A stretch of DNA of 64,000 nucleotides from Mycobacterium sp. (GTDB lineage Bacteria; Actinomycetota; Actinomycetes; Mycobacteriales; Mycobacteriaceae), in NCBI GenBank assembly GCA_025965895.1, contig JAOPWC010000082.1, forward strand, positions 1-64,000, given 5' to 3'. The first letter of the stretch is position 1, and each line of letters starts with the position of its first letter. The notes beneath the pieces are model-generated. The model saw only the letters and a program-made list of their open reading frames with translations, did no database searches and was not told the origin of the DNA. This document shows positions 57,718 to 64,000 of the stretch, in pieces. Both the position numbers and the translations under genes were made by a program.

Positions 57718-58163
57718 ATGAAGACGAGGATCGTGATCGGGGGGCCGCCATCGCGCTTGCGCTGGGCGGCTGCTATCTACCGCCAGACGGCGGCAAACCG
57801 ATCCCCAACGGGACCAGCACATCGTCCTATTACGGTGGCAACACCTACTCGCCCACAACCACCACGGAGGCGGCGCTGCCGCAGCCGTCCGACTTCACGC
57901 TTAACGTGATCGAGCTATCGCGGGACTGCTTCGGCAGCGCGGGATGCAACATCACCTACCGGATCAACCCCGTCCATACCGGATCCGGCTCACTGGACGG
58001 GCAATCGTTTACGTTGATCTATCAAGTCGAGGGCGGCGACAACCCTAAGACCGGCAACATCAAAGTCGTTAACGGGAAATTCAACACCGAACAGGACTTC
58101 ATCTCCACGTCCTCGTCGTCGGCGCAGATCACCGCAACGGTAACGCAGATCGTTCCAGATTGA
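57718..58163 (+). pseudogene. Lipoprotein gene broken at a G6 tract
   Basis: ATG 57718 (AAAGGGG upstream) gives MKTRIVIGG, then after GGGGGG at 57739-57744 the needed frame is AAIALALGGC, a clean lipobox, followed by a Thr/Ser linker and a domain with ELSRDCFGSAGCNITYRINPVHTGSGSLDGQSFTLIYQVEGGDNPKTGNI. The two frames are joined by adding one G to the tract. The domain resembles small mycobacterial lipoproteins of unknown function. Either a fixed frameshift, a phase-variable start, or an error. Confidence 0.65.
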
Positions 58164-58434
58164 CCCGTCGCTACATCAGCATCGCCGCGCGAGTTCCTGG
58201 ACATCAGCTTCAGGACCATCGCCTGGCCCGACGGCACGGTGAATGCCGAGATCAACCGCAACATGATGATGCAAGGCGGGGGTCAGCCGACCCAGTGGTG
58301 ACGGGCCGGGGTCAGGCGGTCTAGTAGCGCCCGGTGGCCCGCTTGCCAGAGTTAGCTAACTCCAACATACCTTCACTGACAACGTTGGGGATTTACCTCC
58401 CGAGCTGCGACGATAGACAGCCTTAGGGCTGTTA
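58164..58434. other. Intergenic stretch with a second VNAEINRN fragment
   Basis: The frame of the lipoprotein continues past its stop as REFLDISFRTIAWPDGTVNAEINRN and ends at 58301. It shares VNAEINRN with the fragment at 57640-57660, so a gene tail has been duplicated or split by the lipoprotein gene. The rest holds only the VOC promoter. Confidence 0.4.
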
Positions 58435-58440
58435 TATCGT
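58435..58440 (+). promoter_or_regulatory. -10 element TATCGT for leaderless VOC gene
   Basis: TATCGT then TGAGAT and ATG; leaderless spacing of 6 nt. Confidence 0.45.
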
Positions 58441-58446
58441 TGAGAT

Positions 58447-58842
58447 ATGCCGCTTTCCGTCGACAGAATCGACCATGTCGTGCTGAACTGCCGCGATGTC
58501 GAGGCCACCGCGGACTGGTATGCCCGGGTGCTGGGAATGCGGCGCGAGATCTACGGGGACGGTCGGCTTGCGCTGACGTTCGGTGAGCAGAAGATCAACG
58601 TCCGGCCGACGGGCGCGCCGAACTGGGAGACCGCGGCCGTGGACGCGCCGGGTTCGCTCGACTTGTGCTTCATCTCGGAGGCGAGTGTGGAGGCGGTCGG
58701 CGCGCATCTTCGGGCGTGCGGCGTACAGATCACGAGCGGGCCGGTCGCCAAGATCGGCGCGCTCGGCCCCATGACGTCGCATTACTGTCGCGACCCGGAT
58801 GGCAACCTGATCGAGATCGCCTGCTATCCGGACTGGGATTAG
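58447..58842 (+). CDS. VOC-superfamily (glyoxalase/dioxygenase fold) protein
   Basis: 131 residues, two betaalphabetabetabeta units. Metal-ligand positions of the fold are visible: IDHVVLNCRD (His), LDLCFISEAS and MTSHYCRDPDGNLIEIACY (His and Glu). Substrate unknown. Followed 10 nt later by pepE. Confidence 0.88.
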   Translation: MPLSVDRIDHVVLNCRDVEATADWYARVLGMRREIYGDGRLALTFGEQKINVRPTGAPNWETAAVDAPGSLDLCFISEASVEAVGAHLRACGVQITSGPVAKIGALGPMTSHYCRDPDGNLIEIACYPDWD

Positions 58843-58845
58843 CCT
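58840..58845 (+). promoter_or_regulatory. -10 element TAGCCT for leaderless pepE
   Basis: TAGCCT overlaps the VOC stop codon and lies 7 nt before ATG 58853, favouring that ATG over GTG 58847. Confidence 0.42.
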
Positions 58846-58852
58846 CGTGCCC

Positions 58853-59980
58853 ATGACTTCGAGCCGATTCAGCACCGACGTCTACGCCCGACGGCTGCGG
58901 GAAGCCGCGGCGACCGCCCGTGCCGCACGGCTGGCCGGGCTGGTGATCACTCCGGGATACGACCTGCGGTATCTGATCGGTTCGCGCGCGCAGACGTTCG
59001 AACGGCTGACCGCGCTGGTGCTGCCGGCGTCCGGCACACCGACCGTGGTGGTGCCGCGGCTCGAACTGGCCGCGCTGAAGGATTCCGCGGTGATGGAACT
59101 CGGCCTGTCCGTTGCCGATTGGGTTGACGGCGAGGACCCGTATCGTTTGGTGGTCGACGCGCTGGGTGGCGCACCGGCCGCGACGGCGGTCACCGATTCG
59201 ATGCCTGCGCTACACCTGCTGCCGTTGGCCGAGTTGCTGCACGTCACACCGGTGCTGGCCACAGACGTGCTGCGACAGCTGCGGATGGTCAAGGACGCGG
59301 CGGAGATCGACGCGTTGCGGAAGGCGGGCGGGGCCATCGATCGAGTGCACTCGCGGGTACCTGCGTTCCTCGTGCCCGGCCGGACCGAGGCGGACGTGGC
59401 CGCCGACATCGCCAAAGCCATTGTCGACGAGGGTCATTCGGAGGTGGCATTTATCATCGTCGGCTCCGGTCCGCACGGGGCCGACCCGCACCACGAACTC
59501 TCTGACCGGGTACTGCAGGACGGCGATGTGGTCGTCGTCGATATCGGCGGCGCCTACGAGCCGGGGTACAACTCCGACTCGACGCGCACCTACAGTCTCG
59601 GAGAGCCGGAACCCGAAGTAGCGCAGCAGTACTCAGTGCTGCGGCGAGCACAGCAGGCCGCGGTGGGGGCGGTCCGGCCAGGTGTGACGGCCGAGCAGGT
59701 GGACGCAGCCGCCCGCGACGTGCTGGCCGAAGCCGGGCTGGCGGAGATGTTCGTGCACCGCACCGGTCACGGCATCGGGCTGTCGGTCCACGAGGAGCCC
59801 TACATCGTCGCCGGCAACCCGCTGCCGCTGCAGGAGGGCATGGCGTTTTCGGTCGAGCCAGGCATCTATTTCCCGGGGCGGTGGGGGGCACGCATCGAGG
59901 ACATCGTCGTCGTCACCGCCGACGGGGCTGAGTCGGTAAATAACCGACCGCACGAGCTGATAGTCGTCCCGCCGGCGTGA
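58853..59980 (+). CDS. pepE: M24 metallopeptidase PepE (Xaa-Pro dipeptidase-like; Rv2089c-like)
   Basis: 375 residues from ATG 58853. N-terminal creatinase-type domain, C-terminal pita-bread domain with metal ligands VVVDIGGAYEPGYNSDSTRT (Asp, Asp), VHRTGHGIGLSVHEEP (His), SVEPGIYFPG (Glu) and ARIEDIVVVT (Glu). It follows the M. tuberculosis protein along its full length. Hydrolyses Xaa-Pro dipeptides in the cytosol; exact substrate not shown. Confidence 0.93.
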   Translation: MTSSRFSTDVYARRLREAAATARAARLAGLVITPGYDLRYLIGSRAQTFERLTALVLPASGTPTVVVPRLELAALKDSAVMELGLSVADWVDGEDPYRLVVDALGGAPAATAVTDSMPALHLLPLAELLHVTPVLATDVLRQLRMVKDAAEIDALRKAGGAIDRVHSRVPAFLVPGRTEADVAADIAKAIVDEGHSEVAFIIVGSGPHGADPHHELSDRVLQDGDVVVVDIGGAYEPGYNSDSTRTYSLGEPEPEVAQQYSVLRRAQQAAVGAVRPGVTAEQVDAAARDVLAEAGLAEMFVHRTGHGIGLSVHEEPYIVAGNPLPLQEGMAFSVEPGIYFPGRWGARIEDIVVVTADGAESVNNRPHELIVVPPA

Positions 59981-60019
59981 GCCGTTGTGGATCGGTGCTG
60001 ATCCAGGGACACCCCCGAG

Positions 60020-60436
60020 CTAGCCGGCGGAGCGGTCGAGCAGGTCCGACGAGCCGAGCACCCGCTCGATCTGGACCTCGATCACCACACGCCGAGGGTT
60101 CTCCCGTGGCGTGCGGTAGCGCTGTGCGTAGCGAAGCTCCGCGTCGCGGACGGCTTCTTTGTCGGTGTTGACGCTCGCGCGGCCCTCCAGCGACAGCCAT
60201 CTCGCGCCGTCCACCTGGCTGAGCACCGCCACCCCGCCTCGCTGCGCGTTGACCGCCTTCTGCGATCCACCGCTGGTGATGACCCGCGCGATGTGCGTCT
60301 TGGGGTCGAACGTGAACCCGACCGCGACCACGTGCGGCGAATTGTCGGCGCGCAAAGTGGTCAGCATCGCCAGATGGCGCTCTGTCAGAAACGCCAGCGC
60401 GTCGTTGGTGAGCCTGGTGGTCGACGAGTTCGCCAT
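60020..60436 (-). CDS. F420-dependent biliverdin reductase-like protein (Rv2074-like)
   Basis: 138 residues of the split beta-barrel flavin/deazaflavin family. [47 protein letters not shown] and [34 protein letters not shown] are almost unchanged from Rv2074, which reduces biliverdin with F420H2. Divergent from the SDR gene across a 36-nt gap. Confidence 0.92.
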   Translation of the reverse strand: MANSSTTRLTNDALAFLTERHLAMLTTLRADNSPHVVAVGFTFDPKTHIARVITSGGSQKAVNAQRGGVAVLSQVDGARWLSLEGRASVNTDKEAVRDAELRYAQRYRTPRENPRRVVIEVQIERVLGSSDLLDRSAG

Positions 60437-60460
60437 CGATCTTCACGCTAGCGCAGGTAA

Positions 60461-60466
60461 TAATCT
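60461..60466 (+). promoter_or_regulatory. -10 element TAATCT for leaderless SDR gene
   Basis: TAATCT, six nt, then the GTG start. The 36-nt divergent gap leaves no room for a conventional leader. Confidence 0.45.
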
Positions 60467-60472
60467 GCAGGC

Positions 60473-61222
60473 GTGGGCGACACGGGTCAGGAAGTGGTCG
60501 TGATCTTCGGCGGCCGTAGCGAGATCGGCGGCGAGCTGGCCGTCCGGTTTGCGCGCGGGGCGGCCGTGGTGCTTGCCGCCCGTGACCCGCAGCGCCTCGA
60601 CCCCCAGCGGGCCGCGGTCCGAGCCGCTGGAGCCGACGCCGTGCACGTCACCGCCTTCGACGCCGACGACCTCGCATCGCACGGCCCGCTCCTGGACGCG
60701 ATCACCGCCGAACACGGCCCGATCACCACCGCCGTGTTGGGGTTCGGCATCCTGGGGGATCAGGCCCGCGCCGAAAAGGACGCCGACTATGCGGTGCAGA
60801 TCGTGCACACCGACTACGTCGCCCAGATCAGCCTGTTGACACACCTCGCGCAGCGGATGCGGGCCGCAGGCCAGGGCAAGCTCGTGGTGTTCTCATCAGT
60901 GGCGGGCGTGCGGGTCCGGCGTGCCAACTATGTGTACGGCTCGGCCAAAGCCGGGCTGGACGGCTTCGCCGGCGGCCTGTCCGACGCGCTCCACGGCACC
61001 GGCGTCCAGCTGCTGATCGTGCGGCCAGGCTTCGTGATCGGACGGATGACGCAGGGCATGACGCCGGCGCCGATGTCCAGCACGCCGTCGCAGGTCGCGG
61101 CCGCAACCGCCCGAGCCCTGGCCAAGGGTCGCCGCACGGTATGGGTGCCCTGGATGTTGCGGCCGGTGTTCTTTCTGATGCGGCTGCTGCCGCAAGCGGT
61201 GTGGCGGAGCTTGCCCAGGTGA
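60473..61222 (+). CDS. Short-chain dehydrogenase/reductase (Rv2073c-like)
   Basis: 249 residues. NAD(P) motif VVIFGGRSEIGGELA (variant of TGxxxGxG), catalytic Ser in VVFSSVAGVRVRRANYVYGSAKAG with YGSAK (Tyr-x-x-x-Lys). The late hydrophobic VPWMLRPVFFLMRLLPQAVW is a possible membrane contact, as in DprE2-like SDRs. Substrate unknown. Its stop overlaps the cobL GTG (GTGA), so it is cotranscribed with the cob genes. Confidence 0.88.
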   Translation: MGDTGQEVVVIFGGRSEIGGELAVRFARGAAVVLAARDPQRLDPQRAAVRAAGADAVHVTAFDADDLASHGPLLDAITAEHGPITTAVLGFGILGDQARAEKDADYAVQIVHTDYVAQISLLTHLAQRMRAAGQGKLVVFSSVAGVRVRRANYVYGSAKAGLDGFAGGLSDALHGTGVQLLIVRPGFVIGRMTQGMTPAPMSSTPSQVAAATARALAKGRRTVWVPWMLRPVFFLMRLLPQAVWRSLPR

Positions 61223-62385
61223 CAATCGTCGTCGTCGGCATCGGCGCCGACGGAATTGCGGGGCTGGCGCCGGCGGCGCTCGCTGAACTGCGAGGCGCAT
61301 CGGTCGTCTACGGATCGCGGCGGCAACTGGCGCTGCTCGACGACACGGTCACCGCGCAACGGTGGGAGTGGCCGTCGCCGATGCTGCCCGCGCTGACGTC
61401 GTTGCCCGTCGGCGTGCACGTCCTGGCCAGCGGCGACCCGATGCTGCATGGAATCGGCGGCACGTTGATGCGTCTGTTCGGGCCCCAGCGTGTGCGGGTG
61501 GTGCCGCACGTGTCCAGCGTCGCGCTCGCGTGTGCGCGGCTGGGCTGGAACGTCCACGACACCGAAGTGATCAGCCTGGTCACGGCCGAACCCCATACAG
61601 CGGTCCGCCGGGGCGGCCAGGCCGTCGTGTTGTCCCACGACGCCACCACGCCCGCCACACTCGCGCGGCTGCTGACCGACACCGAACGGGGCGACTCGGT
61701 GCTGACCGTGCTCGAGCAACTGGGCGGCCCCACCGAACGCCACCGTGATGCGACAGCCTACGAATGGGCGGCTAACCCGCTCACAGACGTCGACGACCTG
61801 AACGTCGTCGCAATCCGGTACCTGCCCGACGAGCGGACCTCGCATCCGCCCGACGAGGCCTATGCCCACGACGGTCAGATCACCAAGCACACCATCCGTG
61901 CCGTCACACTGGCGGCTCTGGCGCCCCGGCCCGGCGAGCTGCTCTGGGACGTCGGCGCCGGCTCGGGCAGCATCGCCGTCGAGTGGTCGCGCAGTCATAC
62001 CGGATGCCGCGCGGTCGCATTCGAGCGGGACGAACAACGCCGCGGGCGAATCGTGCGCAACGCGAGCGCCTTCGGCGCCAGCGTGCAGGTCCGCGGTCCG
62101 GCGCCCGACACCTTCGACGGCGCACCGCCACCGTCAGTGATCTTCATAGGAGGGGGTCTCACCCAGGCCGGCCTGATCGACGCCTGCGTCCACCACCTGC
62201 CCGTGGACGGCCGGCTGATTGCCAACGCCGTCACCGCAGAATCTGAATCGATTGTCGCACAATGGTATTCACGTATCGGTGGTGACCTGCGGCGGTTCCA
62301 GCACTACCAGGGGGAACCGCTGGGCAAGTTCACCGGTTGGCGACCGGCGATGCCCGTCACGCAGTGGACAGTGACGAAAAGGTGA
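61219..62385 (+). CDS. cobL: Precorrin-6Y C5,15-methyltransferase (decarboxylating)
   Basis: 388 residues, CbiE and CbiT domains fused. CbiE part with VVVGIGADGIAGLAP, GSRRQLALL and SGDPMLHGIGG; CbiT part with LLWDVGAGSGSIAVEWSR and IFIGGGLTQ. Acts in the aerobic cobalamin route, two methylations plus decarboxylation. The GTG overlaps the SDR stop; the stop overlaps cobM. Confidence 0.95.
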   Translation: MTIVVVGIGADGIAGLAPAALAELRGASVVYGSRRQLALLDDTVTAQRWEWPSPMLPALTSLPVGVHVLASGDPMLHGIGGTLMRLFGPQRVRVVPHVSSVALACARLGWNVHDTEVISLVTAEPHTAVRRGGQAVVLSHDATTPATLARLLTDTERGDSVLTVLEQLGGPTERHRDATAYEWAANPLTDVDDLNVVAIRYLPDERTSHPPDEAYAHDGQITKHTIRAVTLAALAPRPGELLWDVGAGSGSIAVEWSRSHTGCRAVAFERDEQRRGRIVRNASAFGASVQVRGPAPDTFDGAPPPSVIFIGGGLTQAGLIDACVHHLPVDGRLIANAVTAESESIVAQWYSRIGGDLRRFQHYQGEPLGKFTGWRPAMPVTQWTVTKR

Positions 62386-63137
62386 CGGTCTACTTCATCG
62401 GCGCCGGCCCTGGCGCTGCCGACTTGATCACGGTGCGAGGCCAGCGGCTGCTGTCACGGTGCCCGGTGTGCCTGTACGCAGGGTCCATCATGCCGAAGGA
62501 ACTGCTGCCACTGTGCCCGCCGGATGCCCGCATCGTTGACACCGGCCCGCTGAACTTGGATCAGATCGTCGCCGAGATCGCCGCCGCCGACGAAGCCGGC
62601 CACGACATCGCCCGCCTGCACTCGGGAGATCCGTCCCTGTACAGCGCGGTCGCCGAGCAGTGCCGTCGCCTCGACCCGCTCGGCATCGACTACGAGATCG
62701 TCCCCGGTGTGCCGGCATTCGCCGCGGCTGCCGCCGTGCTGGGCCGCGAACTCACGGTTCCCGGAATCGCGCAGACCGTCACGCTGACCCGCGTGGCGAC
62801 GCTGTCGACCGCGATGCCGCCGGGAGAGGACCTCAAGACGCTGGCCGGATCAGGAGGCACGCTGGTGCTGCACCTGGCTGCCGCGCAGATCGACACGATA
62901 ATCCCCGAGCTTCTCGCCGGAGCGTATCGCCTCGAAACGCCCTGCGCCGTCGTGGCGTTCGCCAGCTGGCCCGACGAGGTGGTGCTCCAGGGCACGCTGG
63001 CCGACATCGCCGAGCAGATGCACGCCGCGGAGATCACCCGCACCGCGGTGATCGTGGTGGGTGACGTGCTGGGCGCCGCCCAATACCCGGACAGCTACTT
63101 GTATTCCGCGTCCCGGCGACGCAGCGGACGGCACTGA
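62382..63137 (+). CDS. cobM: Precorrin-4 C11-methyltransferase
   Basis: 251 residues, tetrapyrrole methylase fold. VYFIGAGPGAADLITVRGQRLL, LHSGDPSLYSAVAEQ, YEIVPGVPAFAAAAA and TRTAVIVVGDVLG are the signature segments. GTG start overlaps cobL (GTGA) and its stop overlaps the cobK ATG. Confidence 0.95.
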   Translation: MTVYFIGAGPGAADLITVRGQRLLSRCPVCLYAGSIMPKELLPLCPPDARIVDTGPLNLDQIVAEIAAADEAGHDIARLHSGDPSLYSAVAEQCRRLDPLGIDYEIVPGVPAFAAAAAVLGRELTVPGIAQTVTLTRVATLSTAMPPGEDLKTLAGSGGTLVLHLAAAQIDTIIPELLAGAYRLETPCAVVAFASWPDEVVLQGTLADIAEQMHAAEITRTAVIVVGDVLGAAQYPDSYLYSASRRRSGRH

Positions 63138-63907
63138 TGCGGGTGCTGCTGCTCGGTGGCACCGGCGAGGCGCGCGAGCTGGCGGCCCGGCTGCATCCCG
63201 GAGTCGACGTCACCAGTTCGCTGGCCGGACGCGTGCCAAACCCCGCACTGCCGGTAGGGCAGGTGCGCATCGGCGGGTTCGGAGGCGCACAGCAGCTTCG
63301 GCAGTACCTGGGCGACAACGGCATTGACGCTGTCATCGATGCGACGCACCCGTTTGCCGCCGCGATCACGGCACGCGCAGCGCGGGTGTGCGCCGAGATC
63401 GGGATGCCGCATCTGGTGCTGGCCCGCCCCGCGTGGGAGCCTGGAGATGCGACACTGGTGGCGTCCACCACCGAGGCCGCCGAAGTCGTTGCGAAGCGGC
63501 ACTATTCGCGGGTGTTTCTGACAACAGGTCGCTCGCAGGTAGCGGCGTTCGCCGACAACGACGCATGGTTTTTGATCCGCGTCGTCACCGAGCCGGACCC
63601 CGGCACCTTGCCATGCCGATGTGAGGTGCTCTTGTCGCGCGGGCCGTACCGCTACGACGACGAACGGGCGCTGCTGAGGAACCACCGCATCGACGCGCTC
63701 GTCACAAAGAACAGTGGCGGCGCACTCACCCGGCCCAAGCTCGACGCGGCGGCCGCGCTGGCTGTGCCCGTCGTGATGGTGCAGCGTCCTCCGCTACCGG
63801 ACGGAGTCAGCACGGCAGGCACGATCGATGAAGCCGTGGCGTGGGCCGATGCCCAGGACACGACCGGCGGGCAGTCCATGGTCAGGCCGGGTAGCGCCGC
63901 GGGGTGA
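63137..63907 (+). CDS. cobK: Precorrin-6A reductase
   Basis: 256 residues. RVLLLGGTGEARELAARL N-terminus, IDATHPFAAAITARAARVCAE and VTKNSGGALTRPKLDAAAAL are conserved; it reduces precorrin-6A with NADPH. The 3' end overlaps the opposite-strand cob gene by 26 nt. Confidence 0.94.
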   Translation: MRVLLLGGTGEARELAARLHPGVDVTSSLAGRVPNPALPVGQVRIGGFGGAQQLRQYLGDNGIDAVIDATHPFAAAITARAARVCAEIGMPHLVLARPAWEPGDATLVASTTEAAEVVAKRHYSRVFLTTGRSQVAAFADNDAWFLIRVVTEPDPGTLPCRCEVLLSRGPYRYDDERALLRNHRIDALVTKNSGGALTRPKLDAAAALAVPVVMVQRPPLPDGVSTAGTIDEAVAWADAQDTTGGQSMVRPGSAAG

Positions 63908-64000
63908 ACACCCGATCCCCACAGTCCCCGGAGTACCACTGCGTCTGCGAAGACCCGACGATCAGCAGGCAGCGCATGTCCACGATCGACGGGTCGAGGT
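63882..64000 (-). CDS. cobJ: CobJ/CobIJ C-terminus (partial)
   Basis: The minus strand gives LDPSIVDMRCLLIVGSSQTQWY and ends FTPRRYPA with TGA. This is the C-terminal end of precorrin-3B C17-methyltransferase, which in mycobacteria is fused to CobI (Rv2066 type). The remainder lies outside the window. Confidence 0.9.
   Translation of the reverse strand, partial: LDPSIVDMRCLLIVGSSQTQWYSGDCGDRVFTPRRYPA

Overview
The window is high-GC actinobacterial chromosome from a member of the Mycobacteriaceae. Markers are mycothiol (mshC), the Pup-proteasome locus (mpa, dop, pup, prcBA, pafABC), Wag31, a 13E12-type HNH gene, an MTB12-like secreted antigen, F420-type Rv2074-like protein, and an MmcO-type copper oxidase. 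From memory, gene order follows M. tuberculosis H37Rv from Rv2150c (ftsZ) to about Rv2089c and then Rv2074 to Rv2066, in reversed orientation, with several blocks missing. The species cannot be fixed from the sequence; the number of decayed genes suggests a lineage undergoing local genome erosion.

Layout. 1-4.2 kb: end of the division cluster (ftsZ tail, yfiH, yggS, sepF, yggT, wag31). 4.2-9.5 kb: accessory and decayed stretch (phosphoribosyltransferase, broken TIGR01777 epimerase, glutamine amidotransferase, serine-hydrolase-like lipoprotein without an SxxK motif, frameshifted 13E12 gene, tRNA-Leu). 9.6-19.8 kb: M20 peptidase, PEBP protein, lppL-DUF5703-pyrD, internally deleted uppP, phosphatase, DUF3090, SCO1664-type protein, cysQ, mshC, PAC2 protein. 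19.9-31.2 kb: metH, HAD hydrolase, sugar transporter, hisE-hisG, flavoprotein disulfide reductase, ArsR with a broken SRPBCC partner, thioesterase, RecB-like nuclease. 31.3-44.8 kb: trmI, DUF503, two secreted proteins of one fold, then the complete Pup-proteasome system, interrupted by DUF4331 and DUF4267 genes. 44.8-50.6 kb: tatA-tatC-helY, a repeat-rich DUF4333 protein and a 5'-3' exonuclease.

50.6-58.4 kb is the main accessory island. It starts with a copper cassette: an MmcO-type oxidase, a His/Met-rich membrane protein and a divergent small membrane protein around a perfect RicR-type operator (TACCC-N5-GGGTA). Then come a decayed cation-transporter-like gene, an Acg-type nitroreductase with a DosR-like site, scraps of NHL beta-propeller genes, a GAGTGCCC minisatellite, a PNPOx-like gene, an AT-richer C1q/TNF-like gene, and a lipoprotein gene broken at a six-G tract. 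58.4-64 kb returns to conserved content: VOC protein, pepE, Rv2074-like, SDR, and cobL-cobM-cobK, with the 3' end of the cobIJ/cobJ gene on the other strand.

A recurring feature is a TANNNT -10 element placed 6-7 nt before the start codon. I count at least fifteen such genes, including dop, pafA, pafB, metH and mshC, which indicates leaderless mRNAs and helps fix several starts.
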